DNA of 64,000 nt from NCBI RefSeq assembly GCF_900111945.1, contig NZ_FOYO01000001.1, positions 1,309,751-1,373,750 of the forward strand. The letters are read 5' to 3'. Shown here piece by piece: positions 1 through 8,478 of the stretch. This DNA is from Litoreibacter janthinus (GTDB taxonomy: Bacteria > Pseudomonadota > Alphaproteobacteria > Rhodobacterales > Rhodobacteraceae). The notes below the pieces were generated by a model. That model ran no database searches. It was not told where the DNA came from and saw only the letters and a program-made list of their open reading frames with translations. The number at the start of each line of letters is the position of its first letter. Position 1 is the first letter of the stretch. A program made the translations under genes and the position numbers.

Positions 1-1
1 G

Positions 2-784
2 AGCTTCAACCTGTCGGTTTATGCTTGGGACGGTCTGGGTGAAAAGGAGTATGTCGGTTTGGATCACTACCGCGCACTTTGGGACGATCCGGCCTTCTAT
101 ATCTCCCTGCGCAACAACCTGATCTGGTTGGTTCTCTATTTGCTGGCAATCCCCGCGGGGCTTTTCATCGCGCTGTTTCTCAATCAAACAGTCACGGGAA
201 TCCGTCTTTATAAATCGCTGTTTTTCTTCCCTTTCGTCATTAGCCAAGTGGTCGTCGGCCTTGTCTTTACCTGGTTCTATGATCCCACGTTCGGGCTGCT
301 CAATTCCGTGTTGGGTTTAGTCGGGCTTGGGCCAATTAACGTCCTAGGTGACCCGACATATGTGACCTACGGCATCATTGCTGCGGGCCTTTGGCCACAG
401 ACGGCCTATTGCATGATCCTGTATCTGACGGGCCTGAATGCCGTCGATCCGGAGCAGGTCGAGGCTGCTCGGCTGGACGGCGCGAAGGGCTGGAAAATGC
501 TGTGGTATGTCATCGTGCCACAACTCAAGCCTGCGACCTTCATTGCCTTCGTGGTGACCATCGTCGGCGCGCTACGCTCGTTCGATCTGATTTCCATCAT
601 GACCAATGGAGGGCCATTCGGCGAAAGCCGCGTGCTCAGCTTCTACATGTTTGAGGTCGCTCTGTCCGAATACGGCTTCCGTATGGGCTATGGTGCCGCC
701 ATCGCGGTGGTGCTGTTTATGATCATGCTCTGCTTCATCGCGTACTTCCTATACTCGATGTACAAAGATCAGAAGGGGCACTGA
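2..784 (+). CDS. ABC sugar transporter permease (MalF type), 5' end outside window
   Basis: Inner-membrane subunit of a binding-protein-dependent sugar importer. The reading frame is open from base 2, and the residues before the first possible start (a TTG at 59) already match the family pattern (S-F-x-L-S-x-Y-x-W-D-G...VGLDHYRAL), so the gene is cut by the window edge. About five hydrophobic segments follow. The EAA loop that docks the ATPase is seen as EAARLDGAKGWKMLWYVIVP near the middle. It ends one base before the next permease gene. The alpha- and beta-galactosidases downstream suggest that the cargo is a galactoside; this is inference. The binding protein and ATPase are probably upstream of the window. 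Confidence 0.93.
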   Translation, partial: SFNLSVYAWDGLGEKEYVGLDHYRALWDDPAFYISLRNNLIWLVLYLLAIPAGLFIALFLNQTVTGIRLYKSLFFFPFVISQVVVGLVFTWFYDPTFGLLNSVLGLVGLGPINVLGDPTYVTYGIIAAGLWPQTAYCMILYLTGLNAVDPEQVEAARLDGAKGWKMLWYVIVPQLKPATFIAFVVTIVGALRSFDLISIMTNGGPFGESRVLSFYMFEVALSEYGFRMGYGAAIAVVLFMIMLCFIAYFLYSMYKDQKGH

Positions 785-785
785 G

Positions 786-1634
786 ATGTTTCCGAAACCT
801 ATTGAGAAATCCTCCCGCTCCATCCAGCTCGGCTATCAGTCGCTGTTGCCCGTGGCATTGATCCTTTGGCTGTTGCCGCTGATCGCTGTTGCCCTGTTCT
901 CGGTCAAACCGGCAGGCGATTTTTCCGCCGGTAATTACTGGAACTTGCCGTCAGAATTCGGTGGCTGGGAAAACTACGGCAAGGTCTTCTTTGAGTCCGA
1001 CATGCCACGTTACCTGCTGAACTCGTTGCTGATCACAGTGCCCACCGCCATTGGCGCCGTGGCCCTCTCCTGCATGGCGGGCTTCGCGCTAGGCATTTAC
1101 AGGTTTAAGTCCAACTTGTGGCTGTTCTTCATGTTTGTGGCAGGCAATTTCGTCCCGTTTCAAATCCTGATGGTGCCGGTGCGCGACCTGACGCTCGACC
1201 TTGGTCTCTACAATACCAAGACCGGACTTGTATTGTTCCACATCGCGTTCCAGACAGGATTTTGCACCCTGTTCATGCGCAACTTCATCAAAGGTCTGCC
1301 CTTCGCGTTGATCGAAGCTGCTCGGGTCGAAGGCGTCGCGGAATGGAAGATATTTGTCTACGTCGTCCTGCCTCTGATGAAGCCAGCGATTGCCGCTCTC
1401 GCGGTGTTGATCTTCACCTTCATCTGGAACGATTACTTCTGGGCAGTGGTCCTCACGCAAGGGGTGGAATCCCAGCCGGTGACAGCGGGTATCACGTCGT
1501 TCAATGCGCAATACCGTGCCGCGTACCACTTGATGAGCGCGGGCGCGATTGTAGCCGCACTTCCACCCGTGGCGATGTTCTTCCTGATGCAAAAGCACTT
1601 CATCGCGGGTCTCACTCTTGGAGCTGTTAAATGA
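786..1634 (+). CDS. ABC sugar transporter permease (MalG type)
   Basis: Second membrane subunit of the same importer, 282 aa, which is the usual length for MalG-like permeases. It has six hydrophobic segments and the EAA loop (EAARVEGVAEWKIFVYVVLP), followed by the typical F-x-W-N-D-Y-F-W stretch. It starts one base after the preceding permease stop and its last codons overlap the start of the alpha-galactosidase by 4 bases, so translation is probably coupled. Role in galactoside uptake is inferred from the operon. Confidence 0.95.
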   Translation: MFPKPIEKSSRSIQLGYQSLLPVALILWLLPLIAVALFSVKPAGDFSAGNYWNLPSEFGGWENYGKVFFESDMPRYLLNSLLITVPTAIGAVALSCMAGFALGIYRFKSNLWLFFMFVAGNFVPFQILMVPVRDLTLDLGLYNTKTGLVLFHIAFQTGFCTLFMRNFIKGLPFALIEAARVEGVAEWKIFVYVVLPLMKPAIAALAVLIFTFIWNDYFWAVVLTQGVESQPVTAGITSFNAQYRAAYHLMSAGAIVAALPPVAMFFLMQKHFIAGLTLGAVK

Positions 1635-3715
1635 TCCAAAGCTGGCGACTGGATGACGATCGTCAATCACTGGTGCTGGCCTCCTACAATGACCGCCTCG
1701 CTGAGGTGGTCTATTGGGGCCCCCGACTTCCAGAGGATGAAGACCTCACGACACTCTACCAAGCCTATGCGATTGATGTGACGGGCGGCATGCTGGATGC
1801 CAACCCGGAGCTGTCATTGTGTCCTGAATCCACGCGCACTTTCCCGGGCCAGCCCGGGCTTATCCTGCGCGCGCGGGACGGCACACCGCTGTTGCCGAAA
1901 TTCTGCTTTTCCAAGGCGGATATGGGCGCTGATAGTCTCACGCTGACCTATACCGACGACCTCAACGGGCTGACCTATATCGCGCAGTTCTCGATCAATG
2001 GCCGTACCCATATGATCGAGGCTCGCGCGACGCTGGACTCTGCGAACCCGGTGCATTTGCACTGGCTTAGCGCGCCTGTTTTCCCCGGTCCGCAACTGTC
2101 TGATGAGATGATCGACGTGGCCGGACGATGGTGCGGCGAATTTCAGTTGAACCGAACGCCGTGGTCCGCAGGCATCCGCTACCGCGAGAACCGCACCGGT
2201 CGCACCGGTCACGAGCATTTCCCCGGACTGATCGTTCCCTGTCGAGGCGCTACCAACGTGCAAGGCCATGCTTACGCATTCCACTACGGCTGGTCCGGAG
2301 GGCACCGCATGGTCGCCGAGGAACTGCCCGACGGGCGCCGTCAAATCCAGTTCGGCCATGCCGCGCGGGTCGAAAGCACGCCACAAAAACGGTTCGAGAC
2401 CGCAACGTTATACGCGATGTTTTCGGATGATGGGATCAACGGCTGCGCCGTCGCCTTCCAGCGCCACCTGCGCGACGAGATTGTGCAATTCCCGAACCCG
2501 AACCGCCCGCGCCCTGTGCACTTCAACTGCTGGGAAGCGGTCTATTTTGACCACAACCTTCCGGAACTTAAAGATATCGCAAGCCGCGCCGCCGCGTTGG
2601 GGGCAGAGCGCTTCGTGCTGGACGACGGCTGGTTCGGTGGCCGTGACGATGACACGCGCGCGCTTAGCGATTGGGAAGTCGATCCGCGCAAATATCCTGA
2701 CGGGCTCACCCCGCTGATCGAGCATGTCCACGGGCTTGGCATGACGTTCGGTATCTGGTTCGAGCCAGAGATGATTAACCCCGACAGCAATATTCACCGC
2801 GCGCACCCGGATTGGGCCCTTGGCGCGGAAGATCAGACGCTGGGTCGCAACCAGAAAGCGCTCAACATGGCGCTGCCAGAGGTGCAGGATTTCCTCCTAG
2901 ACCGGATCAGTAAGGTTCTTCGGGACAACCCGATCGACTACATCAAATGGGATCACAACCGCGTTTTGCCTATGCCAGACGCGGCGCAAACGCGCGGCTC
3001 CTACAAGCTTATCGACCAGCTGCGCCAAGACTTCCCGCAGGTGGAAATCGAGAGCTGCGCCTCTGGGGGCGGGCGCATTGACTTCGGTATCCTCAAACGC
3101 ACGCACCGCGTCTGGCTGTCCGATAGCAACGACGCGCTTGAGCGTCTGCGGATGCAGCACAACGCAGCAATTTTCCTGCCTTTGGCCGTCACCGGCAGCC
3201 ATGTCGGCCCGCGCACCTGCCACACCTCGGGGCGCGTTCTAGACATCCGGTTCCGCGCTTGGGTCGCAGCACAGCGACATATGGGGTTCGAGATGGACCC
3301 GCGAGAGTTGACCGAGGACGAGGCGCAAGTTCTGAGCCGCGTCACGGCATGGTGGAAAGCCAATCGCGACTGGATGTTCCGTGCCGATATCCTGCGCCTC
3401 GATAGCGCCGATCCAGCTGTGATCGCGGAACAGCAACTGGCCGAAGGCGGTGCTAACTTTATCGTCTTCGCTGGTAAAGCCGACACCAGCCGCCAGATCG
3501 CGCCAAGACCCCTGCGCCTAACCCGTCTGACGCCGGACGCAAAATACCGCATTGAACTGGTAAACCGCACAGATACCGTCGCATTGTCGCGTGGGGGTCA
3601 GGCGGTAAAGTCCGAGCCTTTGGTGCTCAGCGGATCCTATTTGATGAGCCACGGCTTGACCCTGCCATGGTCCTTTCCGGAAACAATGTGGGTCATTGAA
3701 GGAACGCGCATATGA
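1631..3715 (+). CDS. Alpha-galactosidase, glycoside hydrolase family 36
   Basis: Releases galactose from alpha-galactosides such as melibiose or raffinose-type sugars by a retaining mechanism. 694 aa, normal for bacterial GH36. The catalytic barrel shows FVLDDGWFGGRDDD, GIWFEPEMINPDS and IKWDHNR, where D441 is the expected nucleophile; SDSND (residues 497-501) carries the expected acid/base aspartate. There is no signal peptide, so it acts in the cytoplasm after ABC uptake. It overlaps both neighbours by 4 bases. Family is clear; exact substrate is not. Confidence 0.95.
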   Translation: MIQSWRLDDDRQSLVLASYNDRLAEVVYWGPRLPEDEDLTTLYQAYAIDVTGGMLDANPELSLCPESTRTFPGQPGLILRARDGTPLLPKFCFSKADMGADSLTLTYTDDLNGLTYIAQFSINGRTHMIEARATLDSANPVHLHWLSAPVFPGPQLSDEMIDVAGRWCGEFQLNRTPWSAGIRYRENRTGRTGHEHFPGLIVPCRGATNVQGHAYAFHYGWSGGHRMVAEELPDGRRQIQFGHAARVESTPQKRFETATLYAMFSDDGINGCAVAFQRHLRDEIVQFPNPNRPRPVHFNCWEAVYFDHNLPELKDIASRAAALGAERFVLDDGWFGGRDDDTRALSDWEVDPRKYPDGLTPLIEHVHGLGMTFGIWFEPEMINPDSNIHRAHPDWALGAEDQTLGRNQKALNMALPEVQDFLLDRISKVLRDNPIDYIKWDHNRVLPMPDAAQTRGSYKLIDQLRQDFPQVEIESCASGGGRIDFGILKRTHRVWLSDSNDALERLRMQHNAAIFLPLAVTGSHVGPRTCHTSGRVLDIRFRAWVAAQRHMGFEMDPRELTEDEAQVLSRVTAWWKANRDWMFRADILRLDSADPAVIAEQQLAEGGANFIVFAGKADTSRQIAPRPLRLTRLTPDAKYRIELVNRTDTVALSRGGQAVKSEPLVLSGSYLMSHGLTLPWSFPETMWVIEGTRI

Positions 3716-4482
3716 CGAAAACAGCGACATTCCACGATCTGGAGGGTGCATCGGTTTTCGTGACCGGTGGCGGCTCTGGCATTGGCGCCTCGCTCACCGA
3801 CGGGCTGATGGCGCAAGGGGCAAAAGTCGCCTTTGTGCAGCGCTCTGACGCCACGGGTTTCGCCGATGAGATGGAGGCCAAACATGGCACCCGCCCATTG
3901 TTCCTGCAATGCGACATCACCGATATTGCACGCCTGCAAAGCTGCATCGCCGAGACCAACGAGGCACACGGCCCCGTAACAGTGTTGGTCAACAACGCTG
4001 CCAACGACAAACGTCACACCACCGAAGAGGTGGATGAGGCGTTTTGGGATTGGTCGATGGCGATCAACCTGAAGGCCTATTTCTTCGCCTGTCAGGCCGT
4101 GATTGAAGGGATGCGCGCAGCGGGCGGCGGCTCGATCATCAACTTCTCGTCGATCAGCTACATGATGGGTAACGCTGGCTATCCAGCCTACACCACAGCC
4201 AATTCCGGCATCAACGGTATGACCCGCAGTTTGGCCCGCGAATTCGGCCCCGACAAAATTCGCGTAAACGCGCTCGCCCCCGGATGGGTGCTGACCGACA
4301 AGCAAAAAGAGCTTTGGGTGACGCCTGAAGCTTTGGAGGCACATGTCTCCCGCCAATGCTTGAAAGACACGCTCGCCCCGCAAGACATGGTCGATGCGGT
4401 ACTTTTCTTGGCCTCTAATACCAGCAGAATGATGACCGGACAGGCGCTTGTCGTCGATGGTGGCGTCGTGGTGACTGGATAA
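3712..4482 (+). CDS. SDR-family dehydrogenase, probable galactose (sugar) dehydrogenase with altered active site
   Basis: Short-chain dehydrogenase, 256 aa. The N-terminal NAD(P) site is VTGGGSGIG, then NNA, a serine-rich NFSSIS stretch, and the catalytic tyrosine in Y160-T-T-A-N164. The lysine of the usual Y-x-x-x-K is asparagine here (codon aat at 4201). The place between an alpha-galactosidase and DgoK/DgoA suggests oxidation of D-galactose to galactonolactone as the first step of the De Ley-Doudoroff-like route; this is inference. It overlaps the genes on both sides by 4 and 1 bases. A different sugar or sugar-acid substrate is possible. Confidence 0.85.
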   Translation: MTKTATFHDLEGASVFVTGGGSGIGASLTDGLMAQGAKVAFVQRSDATGFADEMEAKHGTRPLFLQCDITDIARLQSCIAETNEAHGPVTVLVNNAANDKRHTTEEVDEAFWDWSMAINLKAYFFACQAVIEGMRAAGGGSIINFSSISYMMGNAGYPAYTTANSGINGMTRSLAREFGPDKIRVNALAPGWVLTDKQKELWVTPEALEAHVSRQCLKDTLAPQDMVDAVLFLASNTSRMMTGQALVVDGGVVVTG

Positions 4483-5393
4483 TGGCAGAAGTTGCGTGGA
4501 TCGCTGTCGACTGGGGCACCTCAAACCTGCGAGTTTGGGCGATGGATGCTTCTGGTCAAGTCGTCGATACCCATGGATCGGATCAAGGCATGGGAGTTTT
4601 GGACCGCGAAGGGTTTGAAACCGCCTTGCTGTCCTTGATCACTCCGTACTTGGCTCAAGGTCGCGTGTTGCCGGTTGTCTGTTGCGGCATGGTTGGCTCT
4701 CGGCAGGGCTGGGCGGAAGCCGCGTATCTCAGCACTCCATGTGCGCCGCCTGACGGTCAAAATGCCACGCGAGTTGCGGTCAATGACCCACGCATTTCAG
4801 TATTCATCCTACCCGGCATCAAACAAATTTCGCCCCCCGATGTCATGCGCGGCGAGGAAACCCAAATCGCGGGTTATTTGGCCGTCAATCCAGACTTCGA
4901 CGGCGTGCTGTGTATGCCGGGAACCCATACCAAATGGGTCCATATAAGCCTGAAAGAGATTGTCAGTTTCCAGACCTTCATGACCGGCGAAATGTTTGCT
5001 TTGCTGTCCAAACAGTCGGTGCTGCGCCACTGCTTGGTCTCCAGCGGGTTCGACCAGTCTTCTTTTGACGCAGGGCTGTCAGATGCGCTTGGGCGTCCGC
5101 AGCTTGTGACCGCACAGTTGTTTGGCCTTCGAGCCGGCGCATTGGTCGCCGATCTTAAGCCTGCCGCCGTGCGTGGGCGCCTGTCAGGTTTGCTGATCGG
5201 GGCGGAACTATCCGGCGCGCGGCCCTACTGGCTGGGGCAGAATGTAGCTATCATTGGCGACCCAAAGATGTCGGACTTGTATCGCAAAGGCCTTGCCGCA
5301 CAAGGCGTAGACGCAACTCTGGTCGACGTCGCTGACATCACCCTTAACGGCCTCAAGGCCGCTTATGAATCGTTGAAGGAACAGGTCCTATGA
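4482..5393 (+). CDS. dgoK: 2-dehydro-3-deoxygalactonokinase
   Basis: Phosphorylates 2-keto-3-deoxygalactonate at O6 with ATP, just before aldol cleavage. 303 aa, as usual for DgoK. The N-terminal phosphate-binding segment VDWGTSNLRVWAMD and later PGTHTKWV and FMTGEMFALL are family hallmarks. The start codon overlaps the stop of the SDR gene (taATG), and the end overlaps dgoA by 4 bases. The adjacent aldolase gene supports the assignment strongly. Confidence 0.95.
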   Translation: MAEVAWIAVDWGTSNLRVWAMDASGQVVDTHGSDQGMGVLDREGFETALLSLITPYLAQGRVLPVVCCGMVGSRQGWAEAAYLSTPCAPPDGQNATRVAVNDPRISVFILPGIKQISPPDVMRGEETQIAGYLAVNPDFDGVLCMPGTHTKWVHISLKEIVSFQTFMTGEMFALLSKQSVLRHCLVSSGFDQSSFDAGLSDALGRPQLVTAQLFGLRAGALVADLKPAAVRGRLSGLLIGAELSGARPYWLGQNVAIIGDPKMSDLYRKGLAAQGVDATLVDVADITLNGLKAAYESLKEQVL

Positions 5394-5995
5394 GCCGCAA
5401 TATCATTGCCATTTTGCGGGGCGTCCAACCCGACGAGGCCGAAGCGATCTGCGATGTGCTGATCCAAGCAGGCATCGATCGGATCGAAGTGCCGCTGAAT
5501 TCGCCTGACCCCTTGGAAAGCATCCGCCGCATGGCCGCCGCCTTTGGACAGAATGCGTTGATTGGTGCGGGCACGGTTCTCAGCTTGGAAGACGTGAAAA
5601 ATGTCGCGGCCTCGGGCGGCAGGATGATTGTGTCGCCTGACGCAAATACCGAGGTGATCATCGCGTCCAAGGCTGCTGGTCTCGCCTCCTATCCTGGCGT
5701 TCTGACCCCGACAGAATGTTTTGCGGCTCTTCGTGCTGGTGCCGATGGGTTGAAGATTTTCCCTTCCTTTTTGATGGGGCCCGAAGGTTTGAAAGCCATT
5801 TCGGCGGTTTTGCCGGCTGAAACCGACACCTATGCCGTGGGCGGTGTTGGCCCGAAGAATTTTGCTGAATGGATCGCAGCAGGGGCTGCGGGTTTCGGCA
5901 TCGGGACAGGCATCTACAAGCCCGGATTTTCAGCTTCGGATGTGGCGGCCAGAGCCACTGAAATTGTCGCCGCCTATGACGAAGCGACCAAATGA
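5390..5995 (+). CDS. dgoA: 2-dehydro-3-deoxy-6-phosphogalactonate aldolase
   Basis: Class I aldolase that splits 2-keto-3-deoxy-6-phosphogalactonate into pyruvate and glyceraldehyde 3-phosphate. 201 aa, normal for the KDPG/KDPGal aldolase family. The expected catalytic glutamate is in RIEVPLNSP, and the Schiff-base lysine is in GLKIFPS. The GAGTVLS segment is also conserved. Located between dgoK and a beta-galactosidase, with 4-base overlaps on both sides. The lactonase and galactonate dehydratase needed to complete the route are not in the window. Confidence 0.95.
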   Translation: MSRNIIAILRGVQPDEAEAICDVLIQAGIDRIEVPLNSPDPLESIRRMAAAFGQNALIGAGTVLSLEDVKNVAASGGRMIVSPDANTEVIIASKAAGLASYPGVLTPTECFAALRAGADGLKIFPSFLMGPEGLKAISAVLPAETDTYAVGGVGPKNFAEWIAAGAAGFGIGTGIYKPGFSASDVAARATEIVAAYDEATK

Positions 5996-7932
5996 AGCGC
6001 ACACTGGGGACCTGCTATTACCCTGAACACTGGCCGCGCGAGATTTGGCAAGAAGACGCGCGGCGAATGGCGGATCTCGGCCTCACTTGGGTCCGGATCG
6101 GTGAATTCGCATGGAGCCGTCTCGAGCCGTCTCAAGGGAACTATCAGTTCGGATGGCTTGATGACGCAATTGCGGTTCTGGGCAACGCTGGCCTGAAAGT
6201 CGTGCTGGGCACACCCACGGCGACACCGCCACGGTGGATGTTGGACTTGCATCCGGACATGCTCGCCGTGGATGAAGAGGGTCGCGCACGCAAATTCGGC
6301 TCGCGGCGGCACTATTGCTTCAGCCACGAGGGGTACAAGGCCGAATGCGCGAAGATCGTGACCGCGATGGCCGAACGATACGGCACCAATCCTCATGTCG
6401 CCGCTTGGCAGACCGACAACGAATATGGCTGCCACGACACCACAATTTCTTACAGCGACGCCGCGCGTATCGCGTTCCAAGACTGGTTGCGCGCCCGCTA
6501 TCCGGGCGCGGGAAACGCGGGCGATATCGTTGAGCTGAACAAGGCTTGGGGCAACGTCTTCTGGTCTATGGACTATGACGGGTTCGAGCAGGTCGACCTA
6601 CCGAACCTAACGGTCACGGAACCGAACCCCTCGCACAGTTTGGCATTCCGCAGGTTCAGCTCCGATCAGGTGGTGGCGTTCAACCGGTTGCAGGTCGATA
6701 TATTGCGCGCTCACACCAATGCGCCAATTGCGCATAATTACATGGGGCGGATCACCGATTTTGACCATTTCGCAGTTGGCGCCGATCTAGATATTGCGTC
6801 TTGGGACAGCTATCCGCTTGGCTTCTTGGAGGACCGAGTGGGCGCGGACGAGGCATGGCAGCGCCGCTTTGCCCGGCAAGGTGATCCCGATTTTCAGGCC
6901 CTGCACCATGATCTTTATCGCGCCGTAGGGCAGGGGCGTTGGTGGGTAATGGAACAGCAACCCGGCCCTGTGAACTGGGCGCCCTACAACCCTACACCGC
7001 TGCCCGGAATGGTCCGTCTGTGGAGCTGGGAAGCCTTCGCGCACGGTGCCGAAGCGGTCTGTTTTTTTCGCTGGCGGCAGGCCCCATTTGCGCAAGAACA
7101 GATGCACGCGGGCCTGTTGCGTCCCGACAGCGTCGACGCGCCCGGACTGGACGAAGCCCGTCAGGTCGCCGCCGAACTGGCCGACGCGCCGGAGGTGGCC
7201 CAAGTCCAAGCCGCCGTTGCGTTGGTGTTCGACTACGATGCCGATTTCGCGTGGACGGTGCAGCCTCATGGTCGCGGCCTCAGCTACTTCGGTTTGGTAT
7301 TTGACTGGTATAAGGCGCTCCGCAGCCTCGGTGTATCGCTTGATATTGTCCCTGCCAGTAGGCGGGATTTTTCGGCGTATAGACTGATTGTGGCACCCGG
7401 TTTGATGCATATGGACGATGGCTTGAAAGAGGCTCTGACGTCGTCTGAAGCGCAGGTCCTGCTGGGTCCGCGCAGTGCGGCGCGCGATCAAGATATGGCG
7501 ATACCGGTGCCACTACCGCCGAACATTAACGGCTTGGCGGTGACCGTTGCGCAGGTCGAAAGTCTGCGGCCAGACATGCCGGTTGCGCTCAGTGGCGGCG
7601 GTTATCTGCACCTGTATCGCGAGGTATTGGAAGGAAGCGCCGAGACGCTGGAGCAGACCACCGACGGCGCTCCTGTCGTCGTCGGAAACGGGCACCTAAG
7701 CTATATCGGAGCGTGGCTGGACCACGACGCTTTGCGCCGCGTCGTCTCGCGCGCTTGCGAAGCCGCCAGGATTGATACGTTGGAGTTGCCTGACGGCGTC
7801 CGCGTTCGCGATTGCGGGTCGGAGCGGTTCTGGTTCAATTATAACGCAGAGCCTGTAAGCGTTGGCGGGCTCACGCTCGACGCAGCAGGCGTACTTCGCC
7901 AGACCTTTGGCAAGGTTGCAAAAATGCGATGA
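5992..7932 (+). CDS. Beta-galactosidase, glycoside hydrolase family 42
   Basis: Hydrolyses beta-galactosides. 646 aa, typical of GH42. The N-terminus (GTCYYPEHWPREIWQEDARRMADLGLTWVRIGEFAWSRLEP, residues 4 onward) is diagnostic. The acid/base glutamate is E144 in the TDNEYG motif and the nucleophile is E321 in VMEQQPGPVNW. There is no signal peptide, so it is cytoplasmic. It is the last gene of the operon and overlaps dgoA by 4 bases. With the GH36 enzyme it lets the cell use both alpha- and beta-linked galactose. Confidence 0.96.
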   Translation: MKRTLGTCYYPEHWPREIWQEDARRMADLGLTWVRIGEFAWSRLEPSQGNYQFGWLDDAIAVLGNAGLKVVLGTPTATPPRWMLDLHPDMLAVDEEGRARKFGSRRHYCFSHEGYKAECAKIVTAMAERYGTNPHVAAWQTDNEYGCHDTTISYSDAARIAFQDWLRARYPGAGNAGDIVELNKAWGNVFWSMDYDGFEQVDLPNLTVTEPNPSHSLAFRRFSSDQVVAFNRLQVDILRAHTNAPIAHNYMGRITDFDHFAVGADLDIASWDSYPLGFLEDRVGADEAWQRRFARQGDPDFQALHHDLYRAVGQGRWWVMEQQPGPVNWAPYNPTPLPGMVRLWSWEAFAHGAEAVCFFRWRQAPFAQEQMHAGLLRPDSVDAPGLDEARQVAAELADAPEVAQVQAAVALVFDYDADFAWTVQPHGRGLSYFGLVFDWYKALRSLGVSLDIVPASRRDFSAYRLIVAPGLMHMDDGLKEALTSSEAQVLLGPRSAARDQDMAIPVPLPPNINGLAVTVAQVESLRPDMPVALSGGGYLHLYREVLEGSAETLEQTTDGAPVVVGNGHLSYIGAWLDHDALRRVVSRACEAARIDTLELPDGVRVRDCGSERFWFNYNAEPVSVGGLTLDAAGVLRQTFGKVAKMR

Positions 7933-7957
7933 CCAACCGAGGCCTCGACGACAAACT

Positions 7958-7977
7958 TAAAAAGCCCACGCGGGGCT
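7958..7977 (-). terminator. Intrinsic terminator of the small minus-strand gene
   Basis: Read on the minus strand, AGCCC-cgcgt-GGGCT forms a short hairpin (arms 7973-7977 and 7963-7967) followed directly by TTTTTAAG. It lies 30 bases beyond the stop of the gene at 8009-8338. Confidence 0.6.
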
Positions 7978-8008
7978 AATCCGTCTCGCGCCGTGTCGCT
8001 TCCGCAGA

Positions 8009-8338
8009 TCAACTGCCGATCAAACGACCCAAAAACGAACGTGGTTTGTCTGCGTCTGTCTCGGCGGATGCCGAAGGTGCGGGTGTGATCGGGGGCAATG
8101 CTGCTGCTTTAGGCGTTGCTGCTTTTGGCGCAGGAGAAGCGACACGCTCAGACGACACGGCAGGAGCTGCTTTGACTTCAGGCGCCGGGTCTGCGGCTTT
8201 CGGGGCTGGGTCAGCGTTGAGCACTTGGCTCGCGTCGGTTCCCTCTTCGGCCAACAACTCCTTGATCGTTTTCATGGTGAACGCGGTTTTCTCCCGAGCC
8301 GAGGTGCCCTTGATCGGTTGAAGACGAGTATGTTCCAT
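8009..8338 (-). CDS. Small Pro/Ala-rich hypothetical protein
   Basis: 109 aa, no enzyme motif recognised. The N-terminal 35 residues are ordered and basic (MEHTRLQPIKGTSAREKTAF...), the middle is a low-complexity Ala/Pro/Lys linker, and the C-terminus ends in RSFLGRLIGS, a short amphipathic tail. The start is set at 8338 because GGAGGT lies 7 bases before that ATG; a longer in-frame start at 8416 has no such site. It is a single transcription unit with its own terminator. Possibly a tail-anchored or partner-binding peptide; function unknown. Confidence 0.7.
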   Translation of the reverse strand: MEHTRLQPIKGTSAREKTAFTMKTIKELLAEEGTDASQVLNADPAPKAADPAPEVKAAPAVSSERVASPAPKAATPKAAALPPITPAPSASAETDADKPRSFLGRLIGS

Positions 8339-8478
8339 TTCCTTGACCTCCAAAACTTGGGTAAAATAGTTAAACTGCACGCGGTTTTTTGCCTGCGTGT
8401 TAAGGATAATGGACATGGATTATGTCAACTTTGGGGTGGTCGCGGGGCAAAATGGTGCCGACCCGACCACACCTTATG
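8339..8478 (-). promoter_or_regulatory. Leader and probable promoter region of the small gene, with a palindrome
   Basis: Read on the minus strand, TTGACA (a good -35 match) overlaps a short perfect inverted repeat GACAT-aatcc-ATGTC (8412-8426 on the plus strand). A GC stem around an A-run (CACGC...GCGTG, about 8379-8400) lies closer to the gene. No convincing -10 was found, so the exact promoter is uncertain. Confidence 0.35.

Noticed and set aside
3637..4524. 295-codon minus-strand frame
   Set aside because: Antisense to the SDR gene, no ribosome site, no motif.
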